Origin: Musa acuminata AAA Group
Lineage: Eukaryota; Streptophyta; Magnoliopsida; Zingiberales; Musaceae
NCBI RefSeq assembly: GCF_036884655.1
Contig: NC_088335.1
Coordinates: 41,251,001-41,315,000 of the forward strand
Length of the DNA stretch: 64,000 bases
Direction: 5' to 3'
The position numbers were made by a program, and so were the translations under genes. This document shows, piece by piece, positions 28,160 to 38,400 of this stretch; position 1 is the stretch's first letter; every line of letters begins with the position of its first letter. Under the pieces are notes generated by a model. The model did no database searches and was not told where the DNA came from. It was given only the letters and a program-made list of their open reading frames with translations.

Positions 28160-29910
28160 AATTAAGACGGTTCATTTCGGTAGTATTTGGAAGCCAAGAG
28201 TTTCGTTATTGATTTCAGGATTCAAACATAAAGAACTTACTGCTGCTGCAGCAGTCAGGATATTATCGAGATCGAGAAACATACTGCTGCTGGAATCAGT
28301 GTTATGTTTAATGATAAAAAAAGAGAGAATATTTTTAAGCAGCATGGACTGAGACATGCAAGAAAAGATGGAGTCTCTGCACAAAATAACACTTAATAGT
28401 TTGGTCAAACTATCAAAGGATAGAAAGGTTTTGAAAGTTAATGTCTTTGTATCAAATTATAATAGTGAAAAACAAATCAAATTATACGAATTTTGACTAG
28501 TTGCCAGAAGGTTGTGAACAACTAAAAGGTGTTGATTTTGTGGAGGTTTTCTTTCCAAATGTCGATATGGCATCATTCATCCAAATGATTTTTGGTCTTA
28601 TTTCATGTTTGAATTTTAAAATGGAGATGGCTTCCATTAATCATAATTTCTCATATATTGACGATAATAATCATAAGTGATTAATTACAAAATATCTAGA
28701 TATGGTAATCATTTAACTTTACATGAAGTGTATGAAAAAGTTTTTTTCACGAATTCCTATAAAAGATTCTTACTTTTTAAATCTTTTTTGCATAGCGCCT
28801 CTACTTTCAAAATTTTTGAAATAATTTTTAAAAATAATTATTCTATCCCTCCGTCAGTCACTTCCTTTGCCTCTAGCTCAACCCGTTGAAATCTACTTCC
28901 ATTGTTGCCCTCATTAAAACCCAACAATTTATGATAATAATGCTCACTCAAATCGATGCAAGATGACCCTGCATATGGTAGAGGGGAGCAACCAACCCTC
29001 TCACAAGGGTTGCAGAGGAGGGGGCAACCTTGTGCACGGCAAAGGGAGGTAGCCAATCCTTGCATAAGGGTTACAAGCGAAGAGGAGTTGCCCCATGTAA
29101 AACAAAGTGGGGCAACCAACCCTCACACGAGGGCTATAGGCGGAGGGGGTAGACCCACGTATAGTGAAGGAAAATAATCAATCTTAGTGCAAGGGCTGTA
29201 AATGGAGGTAGGATATGGGCGATGATAGGCCCTCATGTGAGGGCTATAAATAGCAACAAGACGATAAGGCGATGATGGATTTGATGAAAGAATGGATAAA
29301 ATAATCTTTTCACATAATTAAAGATCATTGTTTCAAAATATTTCAAAGTAAAAAAGTTGTGTGAAAAATTTTAAAAAGTAGGAGCTGTTTGGAAGAACTT
29401 GTTCAAAAAAAATTAAAATCTAATTATTTTATAAATATCTTATATATCTCTAGGTACGATGAGAGTAAGATATGTGTTAATACTTTAAGTGCTTTTGAGC
29501 TTGTTCTTAGCGAGCAAAAGGAGAACGAGAGAAAAAATTAGAAATTTTTTTAAAAATTTATATGAGAGGATGTAAAAAAGGATTTGTAAAGAACTAGATC
29601 TTTTTCGTGGGCATACATATAGAGTGTTGAACGATATAAATCTTTCATCAATATTTTGTTCTAATTTATTATTATTAATCTTTAAATTTTTTTCATTTGG
29701 TTTGAAGTATTCTATCCCCAACATTTTGATGGGAGAATTATGTCATGGTAATCAAAACTTTCTAAGGTATATTATTTTTTCTTCTACAAGAGCAAAATAC
29801 TTAGTGACTAATAATGCTTGCAAAGAATAATACGATTGATGAGTTTCCTGCCAAAATTGAACTTGAAATAACATAAATATATCATCCATTGTGATAGACA
29901 AAGTGCCACT
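28160..29910 (+). repeat. direct repeat R2 with ~680-bp insertion
   Basis: Matches R1 at offset about 1600 in its first half and about 2280 in its second half. Some 680 extra bases lie at roughly 28720-29400, and these include the minisatellite at 28960-29260. Also without a recognised protein. Confidence 0.6.
28960..29260. repeat. degenerate minisatellite, ~60-bp units
   Basis: Repeating pattern of CAACCAACCCTC-like, then CAAGGGTTGCAG or GAGGGCTATAG, then GGAGG(GGG), about four to five times (for example near 28990, 29050, 29113, 29175 and 29235). Units differ considerably. Confidence 0.6.
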
Positions 29911-30608
29911 AATACTAAGAAAACTATCACATCATAATAGAATCAAGTATAACGGTGTCTATTACTATTGGACAAGCAGATCATCATGTTTGTGAGAAGA
30001 ACTCTGTAGATCAAATCCCATCGAACATGATGATCAATTGCATTATACAAAGGCGTGCTCCACTTTATAGGTCTAAAACGGAGTATATTGCGTTCACTAT
30101 TTTAGGTCTGGCTAGCCCAATAAGTAGTTCTCTTAATTCAGCTTAAGTTGGATCAATGCCGCTAAAGTTATAATAAGAAAAGATACAGCCGCCTTGAGCC
30201 AGCCACCACTGAAACCAAACAAAACAAAAGGGAACGAACCAGAAGATAGAGGAAGAAAGGAAACGGAGAGGGAGAAAGGGAAGAAAGAGAACTCGTATCA
30301 GAGATCAGAAAATTAATTTTGGTATGGTTTTAGATCCTTAAGCTTTCCTGTTAATTAGATTACTAAATAGGATTATTAATTAGATACTTTTAGCTTTCTA
30401 AGTTAATAATGTTCTTGTTGGGAAAAATATGTTAAAATCCGAGATAACCATTTAGTTTATATTTACCACAAGGCACAGGGCATATATTTACAACTCTATA
30501 TATGCTCAAAATATATCAGGTAACTATATCAAGGATCAAGTCAAAGCACATCATGATGAGTAACATAAGGAGTTTACAATAACAACAGATGATTGTGTTC
30601 ATACAAGC
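29911..30608. other. intergenic and 3' end region of element D1
   Basis: 29911-30430 has a purine-rich GAAAGGAAACGGAG tract (30240-30300) but no supported gene. From about 30430 the sequence is probably the 3' tail of D1. A short AAAATCCGAGAT at 30435 resembles the LTR border of these elements, but no LTR follows. Confidence 0.4.
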
Positions 30609-31718
30609 TCATTCATGAGGTGAAAAATTAAAGTGCCTAAACAAGGAGTCAAATTGACGATGAATTTGCTGCAGCTCAGATAGGATTTGATCTTGTCGTT
30701 GTTCAAGTCGTTCTTGTCTTTGTTCGAATCGGTCCATCTGAATCCCAATATCTTCGACAGATGATGTATAAGTTTGCTCAAATAGATGTGTTTCCTCAAA
30801 GGGACAGATCAGAGGAGATTGGGTACCCCTAAATACTAGTGTTCTCGGTTCTGGTTCTGGTTGAGGGGGATCAGTTTTTCTTGGCATTCTAACCCATTTA
30901 CCGTTTCTATAAAAACATCTTAATCAGTGAAGTAGATTTTTATTAATTATGCTAAATCTATCTATTTTTATTACTTCTTCTTCCGGTGGTATTAGAATAT
31001 CGTAGGCTTTCATTATTCTAGTTATTATACCACCATATGAGAGCATCATGTCTTTCTTAGATAGTTCTAACATGTTTTGTTGGATAAGATAACCAAGACA
31101 GATGTCATGTCCTTTCATGATCAAATACATAGTTCCTAATTCTAATTGGCTTACTTCATCATGATGGTATTGTTTAGGGAGAATGATGCTAGTTAGGATA
31201 TGATGAAGTACCTTAGTGTTTAGAGGCAGTAGATGTTCACAACTTTTAGGAACAAATGCTAAGTTGGGATTGGCAAAAATTGTTCCTAGGGCTTCAACGT
31301 ATGTTGTTCCAACAGTTTCATCATCCCATGATCCTCTAAAGTAAAGTCCTCTACTTTTCATGGGAATGCCTATCATGTCGCAAATGAATCTATCTGTAAT
31401 TGAGATGTGTTGTCCTAAAAGATAGGTGGACATTCTTTCTTCTTCATCTACTTATATGTTGTTGTAAAACAATCTAACAAGTCTTCGATAGATGGGTTCG
31501 TTAATTTGCAAAATTGGAAGTAGATCTAAGTTTGTAAACCATTGGAATGTCTCTAAGTCTCTTAGTTCATTTAAGTCTACGTATTTTCCCTTATTGACAC
31601 TCCTAAGTTCGAAAGAGGAAAATTTTTCAGCATGGTATTTTGAATCGAAAAGGGTGAGATCAAAATCTTCTACTAATCTCCTCTTTCCTTTGTCCCTTGA
31701 GGATCTTCTAGATCCCAT
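30609..31718 (-). pseudogene. extra ORF (env-position gene) of element D1, two in-frame stops
   Basis: A single frame of 370 codons runs from ATG at 31718 to the stop at 30609, with only two internal stops (TAA at 31454-31452, TGA at 30926-30924). The N-terminus is basic (MGSRRSSRDKGKRR). The middle has FQWFTNLDLLPILQIN, LLGQHISITDRFICDMIGIP and MYLIMKGHDICLGYLIQQN. The C-terminus is Pro/Glu-rich and then a short coiled coil (DRFEQRQERLEQRQDQIL). The middle resembles by eye the plant 'putative plant transposon protein' family; this is unverified. No signal peptide or membrane segment is seen, so it does not look like an envelope protein although it sits where SIRE elements carry one. Element D2 has a second copy. 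Confidence 0.7.
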
Positions 31719-31939
31719 AACTATTGCTGTTTAGAACAATAGTGATGAGCAAGAGTAAATGAATCAAAAAACAAAGTTTAAGGGCTTCTTAGAGAGTACC
31801 TTAGTGAGATCTTCAAGAGAGGGAAGGATTGTTGATGCTTTGCTTCGAAATGAGGGGTATTTGGGATGCTAAGATGGGAGAAATGGGGATGGAGGAGGCT
31901 TGGAAGAGCAGAGGAGGGAAGGGAGTGAGTTGGGGTCGG

Positions 31940-32100
31940 TTTCACCGCCGGCCCTAGCTTGGGTTAAAAAGGGGCAGAGTTGTGGGCAGTTGCACCTCTG
32001 GCTAGAGCGGTGCAACCGCTTGCAACACGTGACAGCTGGAGGTGCTACCTCCAGCTGGGGCGGTGCCACCGCCTGCAGGCGATGAGCACTTGTTCTGATC
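31940..32100 (-). promoter_or_regulatory. candidate promoter of the D1 extra ORF with palindromic GC modules
   Basis: Minus-strand order: GCAGGCGGTGGCACCGCC and related modules (about 32040-32085), a second pair near 31985-32030, an A/T box (TTTTTAACCC) near 31961-31970, then GGCCGGCGGTG, and the ATG 240 bases on. D2 has the same layout with a better TATA. Promoter function is inferred from this layout only. Confidence 0.5.
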
Positions 32101-32596
32101 AGTGTGATCTGATTTGAGAGTTTTTCTGTCTTGAGGAGAATTTTCATTCAGAGCAATCAACTTTACTTACGTAATTACGTAAGAATTTTCATTTTAAGAC
32201 AAGGACTTTTGCACGATCAAGATAGATTTTTAACGTGCATACTCTCAATGTCGTATGCATGTTTGTGATAGTTTCTTCAAGTTGGTAAGTCTTGCAAGTT
32301 CATGACAGACTTAGTCACTTCATGATACAGAGTTAGATTCGAAGGTTATGAACGGATGAAATTGATGGGTTTGAAAATCCAGGGGATATGTGAATTTGGG
32401 AATCATACGTTTCTAATTCTAAAAAGTCAAATAAGATTGTATTTAAGTCGCATTTGTGATTTTAAATTTATAATCTCCATCTGTAATTTAGGATAGAGAG
32501 CATTACGAGTTCCTTTTTTGGATCTTGAATATCGAGAATCAAGGAGCAAAATATTATTTCTTGCTCCAGCCTAAAATTTTTATATTTTTAATGTTT
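32101..32596 (-). other. non-coding spacer after gag (element D1)
   Basis: AT-rich, stop-rich in all frames. It replaces the pol region that D2 retains. No feature seen. Confidence 0.5.
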
Positions 32597-34179
32597 TTAT
32601 AGGAAGGGATAATTTTTAGGTACCCATTTGCTTTTGGGTGCCTCAAAGATAGATCTACATTGTCTATCATGTTGCATAGAGTTTATCATGGTTCCTTTAG
32701 GAACCCAAATCAATTTGTTTGGACTAATTTTCTTGAATGGACAATAATGCGTCTTGTGTCCAAATTTGTAACAAAAGTTGCATTTGTTTTGGTGTCGAAC
32801 ATGTAGGATGGGGCCTTTTATGAAGGTGGTTGGATTTTGGTGAGGACTTCTCACAAATCTAATTCCACTTCTTTTGGGAACGTGACCCTTGTTTGCAAGG
32901 ATCATGTTCAGTGACTTGCTACCAACCTCAAATTTCTTTAAGGTGTCCTTAAGTAGCAAGTTTTCCTTTTGGAAAGTTTCTAGATCATGGCATTTTATGC
33001 ATGAGCCTAAACTATCATGATATTCAGCTTTTAACTTATCGAAATTACAAATAAGACTATCATGGTCCTTTTTTAGCAATTTGTATTTTCTACCAATAAT
33101 TTTGCATTCATCAAATAAGTCATTGAAGGCATTTAATAATTCATCGAAAGATAAATCTGCATCTATTAAATTCGTTACCTCTTCTCCGATAGCCATTAAG
33201 GCGTAATGAGCAACTTGCTTGGTGTTGGACTCCTCTTCTTCGGACGCGCTCGAATCATCCCATGTTGCTTTGAGCGCCTTCTTCTTTGTTGTTCTCTTTT
33301 TGACTTGGGGACAATCACTCTTGTAGTGTCCCAGCTTTTTGCACTCATAGCAAATAACTTAGTCCTTCTGGGGTTCAAGTTTATTTTTAGTGTCATTCTT
33401 AAACTTGTTTCTTTTAATGAATTTTTTAAATTTTCTTGTTAGAAGTGCCAAGTCATTGTCACAGTCCTCATCACTTGAGTTTTCTTTCAAGTGGTCTTCC
33501 AAAGTTCTAAGTGTCATATCCTTCCTGTTCTTTAGAAGGATGTCTTCTTACTCTTCATGAGCTTTGCAAGTCATCTCGTAGGTCATTAATGACCCAATTA
33601 GTTCTTCAAAAGGGAAGTTGTTTAGATCTTTCGTCTCTTGAATAGCAGTGACTTTAGGATCCCAACTCTTAGGAAGGGATCTTAGAATCTTATTTACGAG
33701 CTCAAAATCCGAAAAACTTTTTCCAAGTCCTTTTAGACCATTAACGACATCCGTGAAACGGGTAAACATGTCGCCAATAGTCTCACTCGGTTTCATCCGG
33801 AAAAGTTCAAAAGAGTGTAACAAAAGATTGATTTTTGACTCTTTCACTCTACTGTGCCTTCATGAGTCACTTCGAGTGTGTGCCAAATATCAAATGCGGT
33901 TTCACAAATCGAAACACGATTAAACTCGTTTTTATCAAGTGCACAAAATAAGGCATTCATAGCCTTTGCATTAAGAGCGAAAGCCTTCTTCTCCAAATCA
34001 TTCCAATCGATCATTGGAAGAGAAGACTTCGAAAAATCGTTTTCGACAAGATTCCAAAGTTCAAAATCCATAGAAATAAGAAAGATCCTCATTCGGGTCT
34101 TCCAATAGGTGTAGTCCGTCCTATTGAACATGGGTGGACGTGTAATAGAATAGCCCTCTTGGTTTCCGGCGTAAGCCAT
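32597..34179 (-). pseudogene. gag of element D1
   Basis: Starts at ATG 34179 (MAYAGNQEGYSITRPPMFN), 37 bases past the primer site. Successive frames contain YTYWKTRMRIFLISMDFELW, LNAKAMNALFCALDKNEFN, ETIGDMFTRFTDVVNGLKGL, SLPKSWDPKVTA and LMTYEMTCKAHEE, then a knuckle CYECKKLGHYKSDC (about 33310-33350), a coiled-coil segment, and a second knuckle CNFCYKFGHKTHYC (about 32750-32790). Both knuckles keep all Cys and His. A few stops or frame changes (near 33845, 33548 and 33360) interrupt an otherwise complete Gag, which ends at 32597. Confidence 0.82.
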
Positions 34180-34215
34180 CTCTCTAGGGTTTTAATCCGT
34201 TTGAGAGTTAACCTC

Positions 34216-34227
34216 GCTCTGATACCA
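34216..34227 (-). promoter_or_regulatory. primer-binding site, element D1
   Basis: Minus-strand TGGTATCAGAGC, an exact complement of the plant initiator Met-tRNA 3' end, two bases inside the LTR border. Confidence 0.92.
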
Positions 34228-35028
34228 ATTGTTAGGATCAAGAGCACTAAGAGGGGGGGGGGTGAATTAGTGCAGCGGAAATTTTTCAGCGATTAAAACC
34301 GAAAGCTGCGTTCGTTTGATAAAAAACGATTTCGATGTAAAAGCCGATTCTAAGATTACTTAAGATTAAGCGAGATGACGTTAAAGTAAATCTACAAAGG
34401 CAGTTTGCAGTTTATGATGAAAATCAGAATGCAAGCGCAAATTGAAATGCGACATTCGTACGATAAAACCAGTTTACGTCTAAATGACAATTTTGAAGAC
34501 ATTGAACTTTGAGATATGTTTTATACATGCGCAGAAGGCAGTTTGCAGTTATGATTAAAATCAAGATGTAAACGTAAACTGAAATCTAATGATCGTACGA
34601 AAAAGCCGATTTACGTCTAAACGCAGATTCGGAAAGTTCTGAACTTAGAAATTCGTTCTAAAAGCGCAGAAGGCAGTAGCTATTTAGGAGGTTTGTAGTA
34701 AAGATAAAATGCTCAAAGTAAATACAAATCGAGATTTAGAGTGGTTCGGTCAATCTTGGCTTCCTCCACCGACGAGGTCACCGACGTCAACTAGAGGCCT
34801 TCCTTCAATAGGCGAAGGCCAACCACCCTTTTACAGTTTCACTCCTTTTTAAGGGCTTAGGAGACAACCCTTACAGAAATTTTCTCTCCTCTCTTTACAA
34901 CTCAAAACTTTGAAGAACAGAGGGAGGAGAACTTTTGGCCTTTACAATAATTTTGAGCTCTAAGAATCACCAAAAGATATCAAGATTTCGAGTGTAAGTT
35001 GCTACCTTTCAGTGCTGAATGGGTGGGG

Positions 35029-35036
35029 TATTTATA
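35029..35036 (-). promoter_or_regulatory. TATA box of LTR D1
   Basis: Minus-strand TATAAATA inside CCTATAAATACCCC, about 60 bases downstream of the GC-module array. LTR G has the same context at 54960-54967 and LTR E has CCTATAAATGCCCC at 41887. Confidence 0.75.
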
Positions 35037-35096
35037 GGCCCCAACCCAGTTCAAATTTGGAGCTCAAAACTATCAATTCCCGAAATTCTGGGATCA

Positions 35097-35450
35097 GGCG
35101 GTTGCACCTCCTGACTGGGGCGGTTGCACCGCCTGGCAGAGCTCGAAGACTGAGCCTCTGGGCGGTGCCACCTCTATCAGGGGTGGTTGCACCTCTCTGC
35201 CATAGCTCGAAGACCGAGCTCAAGCGGTTACACCTCCTGACTAGGGCGGTTGCACCCCTTGCCAGAGCTCGAATACCAAGCTCAAGCGGTGCTACCTCAT
35301 GTCAAGAGAGGTTGCACCGCCCAGTCTCGCTTGGAGACTGAGCCCAGGCGGTTGCACCTCCTGGCTGGGGCGGTTGCACCACCCAGTCTCCCTGGGAGAC
35401 TTAGCCCAGGCGGTGCTACCTCCTGGCTTGGGCGGTTGCACCTCCCACAA
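35097..35450 (-). repeat. 62-bp tandem array of palindromic GGCGGT...ACC modules in U3
   Basis: Modules of the type GGCGGTTGCACC(GCC) start at 35097, 35119, 35161, 35182, 35223, 35245, 35285, 35307, 35347, 35369, 35409 and 35431: six units of about 62 bases, each with two modules 22 bases apart, separated by GCTCGAAGACTGAGC-like stretches. GGCGGT and ACCGCC are inverse complements, so intact modules can form a 6-bp stem with a 3-base loop. Confidence 0.85.
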
Positions 35451-35969
35451 CAATTAGGGTCCGAATGGGTAGATCCATTCGGCCCAATTTGAGTTTTTCA
35501 GGGGCCCAATTGCCCCAAGATTAAGCTAATGGGATCACCTCCCATTACCAACTTAATCATTGTGCTAATTACGATAAATCCTAAGACAATTTCTGCAGCT
35601 TGCTCCGGTGCGTCAATCGCTTCTTTCGGCGAGTTTCCGACGAACTTCCGTCGATCATCCGATGAACCCTCGGTGATTCTCCTGCGGACTTCCGGCAAAC
35701 TCCTGGACTTGCGACGATCCACTTGGCGAGTTTCGACGAGCTTCTTTGGCAAGCTTATGGACTTCTCGGATTTGTTCCCGTAGAACCTCCGACGACTGTC
35801 CGAACTTCCGTCAAGCTCTCGAACTCCCAACGTGATCATTGTCATGACTCCGGCACAACTCCTGCTGCATGTCTTACTTTCATCGTAGTTAATCCTGCAC
35901 ACTTATCTCAACATATAGGTTAGACAACAAATGACAATTGACTTCATCATCAATATCCGAGATTCAACA

Positions 35970-36231
35970 AATTGTTGTAAAATAGCATAATAAGTCTATG
36001 GTAGATAGATTCACTCATTTGAAGGATTGGAAGAATGTCTAGATTAGCAAATCATTGAATAGTTTCTAAATAACTTAATTCGTCTAAATCAACATATTTA
36101 CCCTTATGAACATGTCTAGACACCATGGATGAAAATTTTAGGGCATGTTGATTAGAATCGAAAAGTAGGGGGTCATAATTTTCATCTAATCTCCTCTTTC
36201 CTTTGTTTCTAGAGGATCTTCTAGAACCCAT
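35970..36231 (-). pseudogene. extra ORF, N-terminal part (element D2), split by D1
   Basis: Begins at ATG 36231 with MGSRRSSRNKGKRRLDENYD, nearly the same as the D1 copy. A TGA at 36054-36052 replaces the Trp codon of FQWFTNL. The frame then continues FANLDILPILQMSE to FYNN, where the D1 LTR interrupts it at 35969/35970. Two independent elements thus encode the same start, which supports it as a genuine component of this family. Confidence 0.72.
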
Positions 36232-36439
36232 TGAGACTACAATAATGAAGGCAAATAAGGAGCAATAACAAGTAAGGAGAATCAATTTGGTGTAGAGATT
36301 ACCTTAATAGTTCTATTTTCTAGTGATCTTTAAAAGATTATCGGAGATTGATCCTTGATCTAATGGGAAGTGGGGATTTTTGAGTTTCTAGAGGGAGAGC
36401 AATACGTTTGGAGCTGTTTGGAGGAGTCCAGAATGTGTT

Positions 36440-36600
36440 GGGGTCGGTTCTATCGCCGACCCTAACTTGTGTTTATAAGGGGGCAGGTTGTGGGCGGTGG
36501 CACCGCTAGCTGGGCGGTGCTACCGCCTGCCACCCATGACAACTAGTAGTGCTACCGCCAATTGGGCGATGCCACCACCTACAAGCAGTGTGTACTGCTC
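36440..36600 (-). promoter_or_regulatory. candidate promoter of the D2 extra ORF
   Basis: On the minus strand, GC modules GGCGGTAGCACCGCC and GGTGCCACCGCC (about 36486-36530, with weaker ones to 36590) precede CCTTATAAACAC (TATA at 36477-36472), then an inverted repeat GGGTCGG...CCGACCC (36441-36463), with the ATG about 240 bases downstream. The arrangement parallels U3-TATA in the LTRs. Confidence 0.55.
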
Positions 36601-36959
36601 ACATAGGTGTGTGGGGGGAGGGGGGTGATACCAATTCGCGTGTAACCACACAACCTTATCATGTGAGATTTTTATTATTATGAACCACACAACCTTATCA
36701 TGTAAAATTCGCATCATAAGAAAAGAAAATTCGTATTGAAGATTGTGCGTTCATAATTCATCATATAAAATGTATACCATACTCAAACATTATATTGAAC
36801 TCGCATTGTAAAATGCATACCATAAGTTCATGTTTCATCATTTGTACGCAAACATTGTAAAAACTCATATGGAAAAATGCATATGGCTCATTGCACACAC
36901 TATAAGATCACGATTCAGGTGAATGATCAAGAAAGTCTGAAAATAAAAAATTTAATAAA
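36601..36959 (-). other. non-coding spacer between pol and extra ORF (element D2)
   Basis: AT-rich, with repeated ACCACACAACCTTATCATGT (36641-36660 and 36683-36702) and several ATGCATAC-type strings. No ORF supported. Confidence 0.5.
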
Positions 36960-38400
36960 TTCATGCATTCGGACAGTTTAATATCCCTAATTCCCTCCTA
37001 ATAAAATCAAATTGTTTATTTAAGGGTTTTGTAAAGATATCGACTAATTGATGTTTCGTATCAATAAACTATAATATTATATCATGATTATTAACAAGAT
37101 CTTGTATGAAGTGATGCCTAATGTCAATGTGTTTAATTCTAGAGTGTTGAATAGGATTTTTTGTTAAGCATATTACACTAGTGTTATCACACTTTATAGA
37201 TATTTTTTTAGGTCAATTCCATAATCCTTTAAAGTGGTTTTCATCCTTGAGCACAGCATGCACCTGCAGCTATATACTCAGCTTCGGTTGTAGATAATGC
37301 AATTGAGTTTTGTTTTTTAGAAGACTAAGAACAAGTGCGTGTTCTAAAAATTGACATGTTCTGAATGTGCTTTTCCTATCTAAACTACATCTAGCAAAAT
37401 TTGAATCAGTATAACCAAGCAATTCAAAGTTCTTAGATTTAGGATACCATAATCCTAGTTTAGGAGTTCCTTTTAGGTATCTAAATATCCTTTTAACAGC
37501 TTTTAAATTAGATTGCTTAGGGTTAGATTGAAATCTAGCATAAAGTCCTACGCTAAACATGATATCCGGTCTAGTTGCGGTGAGGTAAAGCAAACTAACT
37601 ATCATACCCCTATAAGCTTTTTGATCAAAGCTTTTCCACTTTCGTCAATGTCTACCTTAGTGGAGGTACTCATAGGAGTGTTAGCTATTGAACTATCCAT
37701 GTTAAATCTTTTTAGTAAGTCTAAAGCATATTTTGTTTTGATTAAGAAAAATATAATTACTAAGTTGTTTAATTTGTAAACCTAAAAAGAATGTTAGTTC
37801 CCCCATTAGGCTCATTTCAAATTCTAGACTCATGCTTTTAGCAAATGATTCACATAAGGATTCATTTATAGAACCAAAAATAATGTCATCAACATAAATT
37901 TGAATAATAAGAAAATTATTTTTAAAATTTTTAATAAACAATATAGTATCGACCTTGCCTTTAGATAAATTATTATGAATTAGAAATAAGCTAAGTCTCT
38001 CATACTAGGCCCTTGGGGCTTGCTTCAATCCATAGAGAGCTTTAGTCAATTCAAACACATGATTAAGAAAATTATCATTCTCAAATCCGGGAGGTTGTTC
38101 AATATAAACTTCTTCGGAGATAAAGTCATTAGGAAAAGTACTTTTAACATCAATTTGAAACAACTTAAAATTATTACTACTAGCATCGGCAAGGAGCATC
38201 CTTATGGCTTCTAATTGTGCTACAAGAGCGAAGGTTTCTTCATAATCGATACATTCTTCTTGGTTGAAACCTTTGGCCACTAATCTAGCCTTGTTTCGAA
38301 CCATGATACCAAATTCATCTTGCTTATTTCTAAAGACTCATTTAGTACTAATAACTAAATGGTCATTTGGTCTAGGAACAAACTTTCACACTTCATTTCT
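36960..38400 (-). pseudogene. reverse transcriptase and RNase H (element D2)
   Basis: Minus-strand blocks in order: NKARLVAKGFNQEE (38260-38304), VKSTFPNDFISEEVYIEQPPG, ELTKALYGLKQAPRA, IQIYVDDIIFGS (catalytic YVDD near 37880-37900), SLMGELTFFLGLQIKQL, VSLLYLTATRPDIMFSVG, DSNFARCSLDRKST, then the [19 protein letters not shown] and IFTKPLNK ends to about 36960. Most catalytic motifs survive, but frame breaks occur near 38000, 37690 and 37300. Confidence 0.85.

Larger units (their letters stand above)
30430..35969 (-). mobile_element. Element D1: SIRE/Maximus-like, gag + extra ORF, no pol
   Basis: Minus-strand order: 5' LTR (35969-34230), primer site, gag (34179-32597), non-coding spacer, GC-repeat promoter block, extra ORF (31718-30609). 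No protease, integrase or RT is found between gag and the extra ORF, and no 3' LTR is seen. Right of the LTR lies the broken extra ORF of D2, so D1 inserted there. D1 can only have moved with enzymes supplied by relatives, or it lost pol after insertion. Confidence 0.82.
34230..35969 (-). repeat. 5' LTR of element D1 (~1740 bp)
   Basis: Minus strand starts TGTTGAATCTCGG at 35969 and ends GATCCTAACA at 34230 (TG...CA). It contains in order a U3 with the 62-bp GC array (35450-35097), a TATA box (35036-35029), and a run of ten C (minus strand) near the end at 34262-34253. LTRs E and G are relatives. Confidence 0.87.

Noticed and set aside
35097..35450. Possible CRISPR-like array of palindromic repeats with spacers
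   Set aside because: The linkers repeat too and the host is a plant. It is a tandem array in an LTR.
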